Origin: Rhodospirillum sp.
GTDB lineage: Bacteria > Pseudomonadota > Alphaproteobacteria > Dongiales > Dongiaceae
Assembly: GCA_013822765.1 (NCBI GenBank)
Contig: PNKY01000001.1
Span: 1,178,001 to 1,242,000 of the forward strand
Direction of reading: 5' to 3'
Length of the DNA: 64,000 bases
The translations under genes and the position numbers were made by a program. Numbering within the stretch: the stretch's first letter is position 1; the number at the start of each line of letters is the position of its first letter. Under the pieces are notes generated by a model. The model searched no databases and was not told where the DNA came from. It saw only the letters and a program-made list of their open reading frames with translations. Shown piece by piece: positions 34,462-43,351 of this stretch.

Positions 34462-35198
34462 CCGAGCTGATGGGCCCCGAAGACCTGGAAGCCGCGCTGC
34501 GCGCCATCGGCGCCGTGCGCTACCACAATCGCCATCCGTTCCATGCCCTGCTGCATGGCGGCAAGCTGACCAGGGGCCAGGTCCAGGCCTGGGCGCTCAA
34601 CCGGTATTATTATCAATCGATCATCCCGCAGAAGGACGCCGCGATCTTGTCGCGCATGACCGACCGGGACATCCGCGTCGCATGGCGCCAGCGCATCATC
34701 GACCATGACGGCGACGAGACCTACGACGGCGGGATCGAGCGCTGGCTGCGCCTGACCGACATCCTCGGGTTCGACCGGGATTATGTGGTCTCCGGCGCGG
34801 GCCTGCTGCCCGGCACCCGCTTCGCGGTCGAGGCCTACCTCCATTTCGTGCGCGACCGCAGCCTGCTGGAGGCGATCGCCTCCTCGCTGACCGAGCTGTT
34901 CGCGCCAAACATCATCACCGAGCGGGTGGCCGGCATGCTGGCGAGCTACGATTTCATCAGCCGCGACGCGCTCAGTTACTTCGACAAGCGCCTCACCCAG
35001 GCGCCACGCGACGCCAACTTCGCCATCGAATACGTGAAGCGCGAGGCGCGCCTGCCGCATCAGCAGCAGGCGGTGCTGAAGGCCCTCGAGTTCAAGTGCG
35101 ACGTGCTATGGGCGCAGCTCGATGCGCTCTACCACGCCTATGTTGCGCCGGGGCACGTCCCGCCCGGCGCCTTTCGCCCGGAGGAGGCCTCGTCATGA
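34458..35198 (+). CDS. pqqC: PqqC, pyrroloquinoline-quinone synthase
   Basis: The 246-residue protein is an all-helical haem-oxygenase-like fold typical of PqqC (RYHNRHPFHALLHGGKL, then LNRYYYQSIIPQKDAAIL, and SLTELFAP). PqqC performs the final ring closure and oxidation to PQQ using oxygen. The GTG at 34458 overlaps the pqqB stop (GTGA); an ATG four codons later is less likely. The stop overlaps pqqD as ATGA. Confidence 0.96.
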   Translation: MTELMGPEDLEAALRAIGAVRYHNRHPFHALLHGGKLTRGQVQAWALNRYYYQSIIPQKDAAILSRMTDRDIRVAWRQRIIDHDGDETYDGGIERWLRLTDILGFDRDYVVSGAGLLPGTRFAVEAYLHFVRDRSLLEAIASSLTELFAPNIITERVAGMLASYDFISRDALSYFDKRLTQAPRDANFAIEYVKREARLPHQQQAVLKALEFKCDVLWAQLDALYHAYVAPGHVPPGAFRPEEASS

Positions 35199-35479
35199 CA
35201 ATCCCCGCGTTGTCGAGCGAAGCGCGCCCCGGACTGGCGCCGGGCGTTCGTCTGACCTTCGACAAGGCGCGCGACCGCTGGGTGGTGTTGGCGCCGGAGC
35301 GGGTGCTGGTGCCGGACGAGACCGCGCTCGAGATCCTGCAGCGTTGCGACGGCGCCAAGCAGGTCGACGCCATCATTGACGAGCTGGCTACCGCCTACAG
35401 CGCCGACCGCAGCGAGATCGAGCATGACGTCAAGGACTTGCTGGCTTCCCTGATCGAAAAGCGGATCGTGACGGCATGA
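35195..35479 (+). CDS. pqqD: PqqD, peptide chaperone for PqqA
   Basis: The 94-residue protein has the PqqD winged fold ([20 protein letters not shown], then [12 protein letters not shown]). PqqD binds PqqA and presents it to PqqE. It is linked by 4-base overlaps to both pqqC and pqqE. Note that this is the second PqqD-fold gene in the window; the other, at 3536, belongs to a different gene set. Confidence 0.95.
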   Translation: MTIPALSSEARPGLAPGVRLTFDKARDRWVVLAPERVLVPDETALEILQRCDGAKQVDAIIDELATAYSADRSEIEHDVKDLLASLIEKRIVTA

Positions 35480-36603
35480 GCGCAGACCTTTCACCACCGC
35501 TGGCGGCCCTGCTGGAGCTGACGCACCGCTGTCCGCTGCAATGCCCCTATTGCTCCAATCCGCTGGAGCTCGAGCGTGCCAAGGGTGAGTTGTCGACAGC
35601 CGAATGGCTCCGCGTCATGGATGAGATGGCGGACCTCGGCATCCTGCAGGTGCATTTCTCCGGCGGCGAGCCGGCGGTGCGCCGCGATTTGGCGGACCTG
35701 GTCGCCCACGCCCACAAGATCGGGCTCTACAGCAATCTCATCACCTCCGGCGTGACGCTGGACCAGCCGCGGATCGCGCAGCTCAAGGAGGCCGGGCTCG
35801 ACCACGTGCAGCTCAGCATCCAGGACGTCGACCACCAGACGGCGGCCTTCATCGCCAACTATCCCGGGGTCCAGGGCAAGAAGCTGGCCTTCGCCCGCAT
35901 GGTGAAGGAGGCGGGGCTGCCGCTCACCATCAACGCCGTCCTCAACCGCCACAACATCACGCGGGTCGAGCGCATGATCGACCTCGCGGTCGCGCTGGGG
36001 GCGGGCCGGGTGGAGATGGCGCACGCGCAATATTATGGCTGGGCGATCAAGAACCGCGCAGCATTGATGCCGACGCTCCCCCAGGTGCACGAGGCCACGC
36101 GCCACGTCGAGGCCGCGCGCGAGCGGTTGCGCGGCCAGATCGTGATCGACTACGTCCTGCCCGACTATTATGCCCGCCAGCCAAAGGCTTGCATGGGCGG
36201 GTGGGGCCGGCAGTTCCTCAACATCACCCCCAGCGGCGAGGTGCTGCCCTGCCACGCCGCGCAAACGATTCCGGGGATGATGTTCGATTCGGTCCGGCAC
36301 AAGCCGCTGGCGGAGATCTGGACCAGCTCGCCGGCCTTCGAGCGCTTCCGGGGCACCGACTGGATGCCGGACCTGTGCCGGACCTGCGATCAAAAGGAAG
36401 TGGATTGGGGCGGCTGCCGGTGTCAGGCACTGGCGGTAGTGGGAGACGCAGCCGCCACCGATCCCGCCTGCGCGCTGTCGCCGAAGCACGCCGTGTTGCG
36501 GGCGCTCGCTGATGACGCCGCCTCGCAACCGGCGCCTGATTTCGTGTACCGGCGCATGACGCCGCAAGACAAAAAGACCGCGCTCGCCGCCACGACGAGC
36601 TGA
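35476..36603 (+). CDS. pqqE: PqqE, radical SAM Glu-Tyr crosslinking enzyme
   Basis: The 375-residue protein has the radical SAM CxxxCxxC motif at Cys19, Cys23 and Cys26 (RCPLQCPYC). A C-terminal SPASM domain with many Cys follows, including CRTCDQ and GGCRCQA. PqqE joins Glu and Tyr of PqqA by a carbon-carbon bond, the first committed step. The ATG overlaps the pqqD stop (ATGA). A hairpin with a nearby T-run follows about 50 bases after the stop and could end the pqq transcript. Confidence 0.96.
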   Translation: MSADLSPPLAALLELTHRCPLQCPYCSNPLELERAKGELSTAEWLRVMDEMADLGILQVHFSGGEPAVRRDLADLVAHAHKIGLYSNLITSGVTLDQPRIAQLKEAGLDHVQLSIQDVDHQTAAFIANYPGVQGKKLAFARMVKEAGLPLTINAVLNRHNITRVERMIDLAVALGAGRVEMAHAQYYGWAIKNRAALMPTLPQVHEATRHVEAARERLRGQIVIDYVLPDYYARQPKACMGGWGRQFLNITPSGEVLPCHAAQTIPGMMFDSVRHKPLAEIWTSSPAFERFRGTDWMPDLCRTCDQKEVDWGGCRCQALAVVGDAAATDPACALSPKHAVLRALADDAASQPAPDFVYRRMTPQDKKTALAATTS

Positions 36604-36944
36604 ACGGGTCACAGCATCTCCTGCGAATGCGCCCGCGTTTTGCGGTGCGCTGCAGGTGGCGTGCAACACGCCGCCAATGACGCGTTTTTCCTCATCTTTG
36701 CTGCGATTCCAGAGCGATCAAGCGAAGTTGTACCAAAGGACAATGCTCTTTCGCGGGTTTGTCGACTAACGTTCGAACACGCCGCTCGCGATCAGTTATG
36801 GAGGATCGTGGGACAATTGCGAGCACCGGAAAAGCCGCCGTCCGAGCGAGCGGACTGATGCGACGGCGGGGAGAGCCGGAACCACTCCGACAGGTCAACA
36901 GAACGTTGCGGAGCCTGGATACCAATCCTTTTCGGGAGGAAAAG
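36604..36944. other. 341-base pqqE-xoxF gap: hairpin and xoxF leader
   Basis: This gap holds the hairpin listed at 36655-36689, an 8-bp palindrome GTTCGAAC at 36771-36778, and the xoxF ribosome site GGGAGGA just before ATG 36945. The xoxF promoter must be here, but I could not identify a -35/-10 pair. No protein-like short frame was seen. Confidence 0.5.
36655..36689 (+). terminator. Possible pqq operon terminator
   Basis: GGTGGCGTG (36655-36663) pairs with 36667-36675 through nine pairs including one G-T, with a CAA loop. TTTTT follows 9 bases later (36685-36689). The gap between stem and T-run weakens the case. Confidence 0.4.
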
Positions 36945-38747
36945 ATGGCAAGATTGAAGCCTGCTTCAGGGTTTGTGCTGGCGGTCGCCGGCGCGATTTC
37001 GCTATGGGGTGCGCAAGCCATGGCGAACGACGAACTGCTCAAGATTCAACAGGACCCGAAGCAATGGGTCATGCCGCTGGGCAACTACTCGAGCACGCGC
37101 TACAGCGAGCTCGACACGATCACCAATAAGAACGTGAAGGACCTGCAGGTCGCGTGGACCTTCTCCACCGGCGTGCTGCGCGGCCATGAGGGTGGCCCGC
37201 TGGTGATCGGCAACATGATGTATGTCCATGCGCCGTTCCCCAACACCGTGTTCGCGCTGGACCTCAGCAAGGGCGGCCAGATCGTCTGGAAGTATGAGCC
37301 GCAGCAGGATCCGAACGTCATTCCGGTGATGTGCTGCGACACCGTCAATCGTGGCGTCGCGTATGGCGACGGCAAGATCTTCCTGCACCAGGCCGACACC
37401 AAGCTGGTCGCGCTCGATGCCAAGACCGGCAAGGAAGTCTGGAGCGTCGCCGACGGCGATCCGACCAAGGGCGAGACCGGCACCTCCGCTCCGATGGTGA
37501 TCAAGGACAAGGTCCTGATCGGCAACTCGGGCGGCGAGTTCGGCGTGCTTGGCCATGTCACCGCCTACAACGTGAAGGATGGCAAGCTGGCCTGGCGGGC
37601 GAACTCGGCGGGTCCCGATAAGGACATGCTGATCGATCCCGCGAAGACCACCGCGCTCGGCAAGCCGGTCGGCAAGGATTCTTCACTGAAGACCTGGGAA
37701 GGCGATCAGTGGAAGATCGGCGGCGGCACGACCTGGGGCTGGATGTCGTATGACCCGGACCTGAACCTGGTCTACTACGGCAGCGGCAACCCCAGCACCT
37801 GGAACCCGGTGCAGCGGCCCGGCGACAACAAGTGGTCCATGACGATCTTCGCACGCGATGCCGACACCGGCATGGCGAAGTGGGTCTATCAGATGACGCC
37901 CCACGACGAGTGGGACTATGACGGCGTCAACGAGATGATCCTGGCCGACCAGCAGATCGGCGGCAAGGATCGCAAGTTGCTCGTCCACTTTGATCGAAAC
38001 GGCTTCGGCTACACCCTCGATCGCGACTCCGGCGAATTGCTGGTGGCGGAAAAGTATGATCCGGCGGTGAACTGGGCCACCAAGATCGATATCAAGACCG
38101 GCCTGCCGGACCGCGTGAAGGAGTTCTCGACCGAAGCCAATGGCCAGGATGTGAACTCCAAGGGTATCTGCCCGGCCGCGCTTGGCAGCAAGGACCAGCA
38201 GCCCGCGGCCTACTCGCCGAAGACCGGCTTGTTCTACGTGCCGACCAACCATGTCTGCATGGATTACGAGCCGTTCAAGGTGGCCTATGCCGCCGGCCAG
38301 CCCTTCGTCGGCGCGACCTTGAGCATGTATCCGCCCAAGGGTGACGATCATCTCGGCAACTTCATCGCCTGGGATGCGACCACCGGCAAGATCAAGTGGT
38401 CGCTGCCCGAGCCGTTCTCGGTGTGGAGCGGTGCGTTGGCGACTGCCGGCGACGTGGTGTTCTACGGCACGCTGGAAGGCTATCTGAAGGCGGTCGATGC
38501 CGAGACCGGCAAGGAGCTCTACAAGTTCAAGACTCCCTCCGGCATCATCGGCAACGTCAACACCTACGAGTATGACGGCAAGCAGTATGTCGCAGTGTTG
38601 TCGGGCGTCGGCGGCTGGGCCGGCATCGGCATGGCGGCTGGCTTGACCGAAGACACCGCCGGCCTCGGCGCGGTGGGTGCCTACAAGGCGCTGTCGAGCT
38701 ATACGGCGCTCGGTGGCACCATGACCGTGTTCACGCTGCCTGAGTAA
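36945..38747 (+). CDS. xoxF: XoxF-type lanthanide-dependent methanol dehydrogenase
   Basis: The 600-residue protein has a signal peptide (cleavage near AMA-N) and the eight-bladed PQQ propeller of quinoprotein alcohol dehydrogenases. The vicinal disulfide is Cys130-Cys131 (VMCCDTV). Catalytic Asp324 is followed by Asp326 in WDYDGVNEM. The extra Asp two residues after the catalytic one is the accepted mark of lanthanide-using XoxF over calcium-using MxaF, which has Ala there. It oxidises methanol to formaldehyde or formate in the periplasm. A GGGAGGA site lies before ATG 36945; the longer frame to 36759 is not used. xoxG and xoxJ follow and pqqABCDE precedes. Confidence 0.96.
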   Translation: MARLKPASGFVLAVAGAISLWGAQAMANDELLKIQQDPKQWVMPLGNYSSTRYSELDTITNKNVKDLQVAWTFSTGVLRGHEGGPLVIGNMMYVHAPFPNTVFALDLSKGGQIVWKYEPQQDPNVIPVMCCDTVNRGVAYGDGKIFLHQADTKLVALDAKTGKEVWSVADGDPTKGETGTSAPMVIKDKVLIGNSGGEFGVLGHVTAYNVKDGKLAWRANSAGPDKDMLIDPAKTTALGKPVGKDSSLKTWEGDQWKIGGGTTWGWMSYDPDLNLVYYGSGNPSTWNPVQRPGDNKWSMTIFARDADTGMAKWVYQMTPHDEWDYDGVNEMILADQQIGGKDRKLLVHFDRNGFGYTLDRDSGELLVAEKYDPAVNWATKIDIKTGLPDRVKEFSTEANGQDVNSKGICPAALGSKDQQPAAYSPKTGLFYVPTNHVCMDYEPFKVAYAAGQPFVGATLSMYPPKGDDHLGNFIAWDATTGKIKWSLPEPFSVWSGALATAGDVVFYGTLEGYLKAVDAETGKELYKFKTPSGIIGNVNTYEYDGKQYVAVLSGVGGWAGIGMAAGLTEDTAGLGAVGAYKALSSYTALGGTMTVFTLPE

Positions 38748-38761
38748 CAGTACCTCGAAGA

Positions 38762-38793
38762 ATCGGGCGGGCGGCGCAAGCTTCCCGCCCGAT
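38762..38793 (+). terminator. Strong hairpin between xoxF and xoxG
   Basis: ATCGGGCGGG (38762-38771) pairs perfectly over ten bases with 38784-38793, with a 12-base loop. CTCTTT follows instead of a clean T-run. It could partly end transcription after xoxF, or protect the xoxF message end; both would make XoxF more abundant than XoxG and XoxJ. Confidence 0.55.
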
Positions 38794-38853
38794 CTCTTTC
38801 AGGACCGGACACGAAACACGCACACCCGAGACGCTTGCAGAGGCGGGACCTTG

Positions 38854-39351
38854 ATGACGTTCGAATGGCGTATGTCGCTTGCATTTGCCGTTGCCCTGTG
38901 CGGCGCGATGATCGCCCAGGTGATGGAAAGCCGGGCCCAGGACACCGTGGCCGCCACCGACGAGGAGAAACCCTACAAGATCGCCGAGGACGGCACGACG
39001 GACTGGCCGACCTTCAGCGGGTTCCGCCGCTATAACAGCATCTGCCACACCTGCCATGGGCCGGACGGCGTCGGCAGCACCTTTGCTCCAGCGCTGACCG
39101 AGTCCCTGAAGCGCCTGAACTACGAGCAGTTCACCGAGATCGTGGTGAACGGCAAGCAGGAGGTGAACACGGCGGTGCAGAAGAAGATGCCGGCCTTCGG
39201 TACCGATCCCAACGTCATGTGCTATCTCGACGACATCTACGCGTACCTGAAGGCCAGGTCCGACGGCGCCGTCGGCCGCGGCCGACCGGACAAGCATGCG
39301 GACAAGCCGCCGGAGGCGGCGGAAGCCGAGAACGCCTGCATGGGCAACTAG
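38854..39351 (+). CDS. xoxG: XoxG-type cytochrome c, methanol-metabolism-related
   Basis: From ATG 38854 the 165-residue protein has a signal peptide, one haem site (ICHTCHG, Cys64, Cys67, His68) and a Met ligand candidate in KKMPAFG. Extra Cys in NVMCYL and near the C-terminus fit the four-Cys class of methanol-related cytochromes in TIGRFAM. XoxG is the electron acceptor of XoxF in the periplasm. A TTG three bases before the ATG is an unlikely start. It lies 106 bases after xoxF, past a strong hairpin. Confidence 0.92.
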   Translation: MTFEWRMSLAFAVALCGAMIAQVMESRAQDTVAATDEEKPYKIAEDGTTDWPTFSGFRRYNSICHTCHGPDGVGSTFAPALTESLKRLNYEQFTEIVVNGKQEVNTAVQKKMPAFGTDPNVMCYLDDIYAYLKARSDGAVGRGRPDKHADKPPEAAEAENACMGN

Positions 39352-39362
39352 CCGGCGCGACA

Positions 39363-40178
39363 ATGTCGCTCAAGGCTCTCTGCATCCTGATCCTGGCCGC
39401 CGCGTTCCCCGCGGCGGCTCTCGCTGTCGATCAGCCGGAGGCGGTCGACCGCTCCGCGCTGCGCGTGTGCTCGGATCCCGGCAACATGCCGTTCTCCAAC
39501 CAGAAGGGCGAGGGCTTCGAGAACAAGATCGCCGAGTTGATCGCCGCCAAGCTCGGCGTGCCGGTGCGCTACACTTGGTTTCCGCAGGCCACCGGCTTCC
39601 TGCGCAACACGCTGCGGGCGCGGCGCTGCGATGTCGTCATCGGCATGGTCAGCGGCGCGGAGCTGGTGCTCAGCACCAACCCATATTATCGCTCGACCTA
39701 CGTGATGGTGACGCGCAAGGCCGACGGCATCACCGCCGACCGGCTCGACGATCCCGCACTCAAGTCGCTCAAGATCGGCCTCATCGCCGGCACGCCGCCC
39801 GCCGGCGTCGCCGCGCGCAACGGCCTGATGGCGCACGCCGCGCCGTACGACTTGATGGTCGACACCCGCTATGATTCGCCCAGCCATCGCATGGTGGAAG
39901 ATCTGGTGGCAGGCCGGATCGACGTCGCGCTGCTGTGGGGGCCGCTCGCCGGCTATTTCGCCGCGCCGCAGGGCGATGCGCTCGCCATCACGCCGCTGGT
40001 GCACGAGGCGAAAGCCGACCGCATGGACTATTTCATCGCCATGGGCGTCCGCCCCGGCGAACACCGCTGGAAGCACGAGATCGATCAGGTGGTGAGCGAG
40101 AACAAGGACCAGATCACCGCCATCCTGCGCGAATACCACGTCCCGATGATCGACCTGCAGGGCAACTTGATTCAGTAG
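39363..40178 (+). CDS. xoxJ: XoxJ-type periplasmic binding protein
   Basis: From ATG 39363 the 271-residue protein has a signal peptide (MSLKALCILILAAAFPAAAL) and the family-3 extracellular solute-binding fold (SDPGNMPFSNQKGEGFENKI, then DVALLWGPLAGYF). It matches the quinoprotein-dehydrogenase-associated receptor family that includes XoxJ. XoxJ is thought to help activate XoxF, not to transport. It lies 11 bases after xoxG. Its 3' end is three bases from the stop of the convergent ATPase gene. Confidence 0.92.
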   Translation: MSLKALCILILAAAFPAAALAVDQPEAVDRSALRVCSDPGNMPFSNQKGEGFENKIAELIAAKLGVPVRYTWFPQATGFLRNTLRARRCDVVIGMVSGAELVLSTNPYYRSTYVMVTRKADGITADRLDDPALKSLKIGLIAGTPPAGVAARNGLMAHAAPYDLMVDTRYDSPSHRMVEDLVAGRIDVALLWGPLAGYFAAPQGDALAITPLVHEAKADRMDYFIAMGVRPGEHRWKHEIDQVVSENKDQITAILREYHVPMIDLQGNLIQ

Positions 40179-40181
40179 GCG

Positions 40182-40943
40182 TTAGCTTGCTCTGCTGAGC
40201 GGATCGCGCGCCTCCGGCGGATCCGGCCGCGGCCACGCCTGTGTCATGCGGCGCAGATCTTCCAGCACCGCCGACACCGCGCGGTCGTTGCGCAGCCGCG
40301 GGTCGGGTGGCGGCAGGGCGCAATCCGCGGTGAGCCGGCCTTCGCTCGGCGACAGGATGAGGATGCGCGTCGACAGCTCCGCCGCCTCGGCGAGATTGTG
40401 CGTCACCAGCAGCGTGGTGGTGCGCCGCTCCCGCCAATAATTGTTGAGCAGTTGGCGCATGCGCTCCGCCAGCGCGCTGTCGAGCGAGATCAACGGCTCG
40501 TCCAGCATCAGGAACTCGGGCTCGACCAGCAGCGCGCGCGCCAGCGCCGCGCGCCGCTGCATGCCGCCGGAGAGCTGGCCCGGCAGCGCGTCCTCGTTGC
40601 CGGCGAGCTCGACCGCGTTCAGCAGCGCCCGCGCGCGCTCGCGCCAGTCCGGCCCGGTCACCAGCAGCAGGTTGTCGAGGATGCTGAGCCACGGCACCAG
40701 GCGCGGCTCCTGGAACACTGCGCCGAACCGCGGCCGCCGCTCCGCCTGCCAGGTCACGCTGCCGGCATCGGGCGTGTCCAGCCCTGCGATGATGCGCAAC
40801 AGCGTGGTCTTGCCCGATCCGCTCGGCCCGACCAGCGACACGAATTCGCCTGGCGCGATGGCGAGATCGATGCCGCGTAGCACGTGGCGGTCGGTCGGTT
40901 CGGAAAAGTCCCGGGTGACGCCGCGCAGCACCAATCCGGTCAT
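40182..40943 (-). CDS. NitT/TauT-type ABC importer, ATP-binding subunit
   Basis: The 253-residue ATPase has Walker A GPSGSGKTT, signature LSGGMQRR, Walker B FLMLDEPLISLD and a switch His in VTHNLAEA, the pattern of taurine/nitrate/sulfonate importers. It couples to the upstream permease gene by ATGA overlap. It ends the operon fghA-GST-binding protein-permease-ATPase that faces xoxFGJ. The cargo is unknown; a C1-related or metal-chelating compound would fit the neighbourhood but is inference. Confidence 0.92.
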   Translation of the reverse strand: MTGLVLRGVTRDFSEPTDRHVLRGIDLAIAPGEFVSLVGPSGSGKTTLLRIIAGLDTPDAGSVTWQAERRPRFGAVFQEPRLVPWLSILDNLLLVTGPDWRERARALLNAVELAGNEDALPGQLSGGMQRRAALARALLVEPEFLMLDEPLISLDSALAERMRQLLNNYWRERRTTTLLVTHNLAEAAELSTRILILSPSEGRLTADCALPPPDPRLRNDRAVSAVLEDLRRMTQAWPRPDPPEARDPLSRAS

Positions 40944-41719
40944 GCGCGCCGCCAGCGCCCGAGCCGCCGGTCGATCGGCTGCAGCAGGAAGGTCTCGATC
41001 GCGATCACCGCCGCGATGAAGGCCAGCGAGTAGGCCAGGATGCTGGCGATGTCGAAGAAGTTGAAGAAGCTGCGGATCTGGAACCCGACGCCGTTCGGCC
41101 GGCCGAGCAGCTCGACCACCAGCACGATCTTCCAGGTGAGAGCGAGCCCGGCGCGCGCCGCCGCCATCAGGCTCGGCGCCAGCTGCGGCAGGATCACGCG
41201 CGTCAGCACCCGCGTCGGCTTGACGTTGTACACCTGCGTCATCTCGAACAACGAGCGGTCGAGCGCCTTGGTGCCCTCGCGCACGATCGCGGCGACCGTC
41301 GGCACCTTGTTGATGGTGACGGCGAGGATCGCCGCCACCTCGGTCAGCCCGAACCACATGTAGCACAGCACCATGGTGACCAGAGCCGGCAGGTTAAGCC
41401 CTATCACCAGCCAGCCGTTGAAGACCTGGTCCAGCGTCTGCGACCGGCCGAGCGCGATGCCGATGGCGCTGCCGATCAGCATGGCGAGCGTGAAGGCGAC
41501 GGCAACCCGCGCCAGCGTGATGCCGACATGGAACAGCAGCTCGCCACGCATCAGCTCGGCATAGCCGGCCTGGAAGGTGGCGAGCGGCGATGGCAGCAGC
41601 GCCGGATCGTTGAGCGCCAGCGCGGCGCCTTGCCAGAGCGCCAGCAGCGCGATCGCCGACAGCAGCCGGTTCCAGCCGGCGCTCCATCGGAGCGGCAGTG
41701 CGCCGGCGACCCGGTTCAT
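40940..41719 (-). CDS. NitT/TauT-type ABC importer, permease
   Basis: The 259-residue protein has about six spans and the SsuC/TauC-like EAA region (LFEMTQVYNVKPTRVLTRVI). It forms the channel for the importer. It overlaps both its neighbours by four bases, so the three importer genes are translationally coupled. Substrate unknown. Confidence 0.92.
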   Translation of the reverse strand: MNRVAGALPLRWSAGWNRLLSAIALLALWQGAALALNDPALLPSPLATFQAGYAELMRGELLFHVGITLARVAVAFTLAMLIGSAIGIALGRSQTLDQVFNGWLVIGLNLPALVTMVLCYMWFGLTEVAAILAVTINKVPTVAAIVREGTKALDRSLFEMTQVYNVKPTRVLTRVILPQLAPSLMAAARAGLALTWKIVLVVELLGRPNGVGFQIRSFFNFFDIASILAYSLAFIAAVIAIETFLLQPIDRRLGRWRRA

Positions 41720-42693
41720 TTCAGGTAGCCGGACCAGAAGGTGCCTTCCGGCAAGCGCTCCAGGTTGGCGACCGAGGCGGGATCGGCGTCGCGCATCACC
41801 TCGAATGCGCTCTCCGCCGCCAGCACGTCCTTATGCTCATAGCCCTCGGGGATGCCGTCGCGATAGCCCTCCTTCAGCGCCTGGAAGATCGCATCGTCCT
41901 CCGCGTCCATGATCGGCCGCAGCCTGTCCCACACCGCCTCGTCGGTCTTGAGCAACGCCTTCGCCTCGTACGAGGCATCGATCAAACCCTTGGCGAGCTG
42001 CGGGTTCTTCCCGGCCCATTCGTCGCTGAACACCCAGCCCAGCAGCGGCGGGTCGGCGTCGAGCCCGAGCGCCGGCAGGATGTCGCGGATCGACACCACC
42101 GGCACGAAGCCCGCGACCTTGAGCCGCGCATTGAAGTTCCAGAAATTGACCACCGCGTCGAGCTTGCCGCGCTGTACCAGCTCGTTCAGCAGCGGCGGCG
42201 CGCCGAACTGCACGTCGGCTTTGTCCTTGAGATCGAGGTTGGCGGTCTTGCGGGCATAGGCCTGCAGCAGCACCCAGCTCTTGTCGCTCGGCCCGCCGGC
42301 GACGCCGATGCTCTTGCCGGCGAGGTCGGCGACGGTCTTGATGCCTTTCTTGGGATCCGCCATCACCGCGCCGACCGAGCGCGAGAACGGCACGAAGGTG
42401 AAGTTGTGGCCGAGCTTGCGCTGGGTCGCGACCCAGATCCAGTCGGTGACGATGACGTCGACCTCGCCCGACTGCAGCGCGATGCTGGTCGCGTCCTTGT
42501 CGGCGAAATCCATCCGCGTCAGGGCAAAGCCATGCTTCTCGTCGAGCCCGTCGGCGATCACCTTCAGCTCCCAGTTGACGGTGCCGAACTTCAGCGTCCC
42601 AACCTTGACCGGCGGAACCTCCGCGGCGATCGCCTGCGCACCCAGCATCAGGGCCCAGCAGCCGACGAGAACGCGTGTGATGGCCCTGATCAT
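41716..42693 (-). CDS. NitT/TauT-type ABC importer, substrate-binding protein
   Basis: From ATG 42693 the 325-residue protein has a signal peptide (cleavage near AIA-A) and the NMT1/THI5-like or SsuA-like fold (VGTLKFGTVNWELKVI, SGEVDVIVTDWIWVA, SIGVAGGPSDKSWVLL). Such receptors bind sulfonates, nitrate, thiamine precursors and similar molecules. The longer frame to 42915 overlaps the GST gene and is rejected. It follows the GST by 13 bases. Its residence between C1 genes suggests a C1-linked ligand. Confidence 0.9.
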   Translation of the reverse strand: MIRAITRVLVGCWALMLGAQAIAAEVPPVKVGTLKFGTVNWELKVIADGLDEKHGFALTRMDFADKDATSIALQSGEVDVIVTDWIWVATQRKLGHNFTFVPFSRSVGAVMADPKKGIKTVADLAGKSIGVAGGPSDKSWVLLQAYARKTANLDLKDKADVQFGAPPLLNELVQRGKLDAVVNFWNFNARLKVAGFVPVVSIRDILPALGLDADPPLLGWVFSDEWAGKNPQLAKGLIDASYEAKALLKTDEAVWDRLRPIMDAEDDAIFQALKEGYRDGIPEGYEHKDVLAAESAFEVMRDADPASVANLERLPEGTFWSGYLK

Positions 42694-42706
42694 GCGTGCC
42701 TCCGCT

Positions 42707-43327
42707 TTACGCTGCGACCGCCCCAAGCGCAGGAATGCCCGGCATCGCGGTGAAGCCGGGAATCTGCTTGATGCGGTCGATCCAGTGCAGAATGTTGGGA
42801 TATGGCTTGAGGTCGATGCCGCCTTCGCCCGCCATCGCCACATAGGGGAAACAGGCGATGTCCGCGATGGTCGGATGGCCGAACTCCAGGAACTCGCGGC
42901 CGGCGAGGTGGGCATCGAGGATGCGGAACGCCGCCATCGCCCGTGCCTGCAGCGCCGGCAGGTCGAGCGGGTATTTGAACAGCTTGACCGCGCGCGCGCC
43001 GGAGGCGGTCATCAGCTCGTGCCCGCCAAAGGCCAGCCACTGCATGATCCGGCCCATGGAGTCCGGCGCGTCGGGAAACCAGGTGTTCGACCGGTCATAC
43101 TGGCGCGCGATGTAGACCAGGATGGATTGCGAATCGCGCAGCCGGACCTCGCCATCCTCCATCACCGGCACTTCGCCCAGCGGGTTCAGCTTCAGGAAAT
43201 TGTTGGTCTTGTGCTCCTTGTTCGCGAAATCGACCGGCACGCGCTCGCACGACACCTTCAGTATGTTCAGCAGCAGGCGCACCTTGTAGCAGCAGCCCGA
43301 TAATTCGAAATCATATAGCCTGATCAT
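42707..43327 (-). CDS. Glutathione S-transferase-family protein
   Basis: The 206-residue protein has the thioredoxin-like N-terminal domain (IRLYDFELSGCCYKVRLLLN), the GST proline in GEVPVMEDGEVRLRDSQSIL and the all-helical C-terminal domain. ATG 43327 with GGGAGG is preferred over a TTG just upstream. It lies 24 bases after fghA in a C1 operon, so it may handle glutathione-formaldehyde adducts or conjugates. Adjacent Cys residues sit near the usual catalytic Ser/Tyr/Cys site. Class and substrate uncertain. Confidence 0.88.
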   Translation of the reverse strand: MIRLYDFELSGCCYKVRLLLNILKVSCERVPVDFANKEHKTNNFLKLNPLGEVPVMEDGEVRLRDSQSILVYIARQYDRSNTWFPDAPDSMGRIMQWLAFGGHELMTASGARAVKLFKYPLDLPALQARAMAAFRILDAHLAGREFLEFGHPTIADIACFPYVAMAGEGGIDLKPYPNILHWIDRIKQIPGFTAMPGIPALGAVAA

Positions 43328-43351
43328 CAATGCCTCCCGTGGTGCGGGCCC

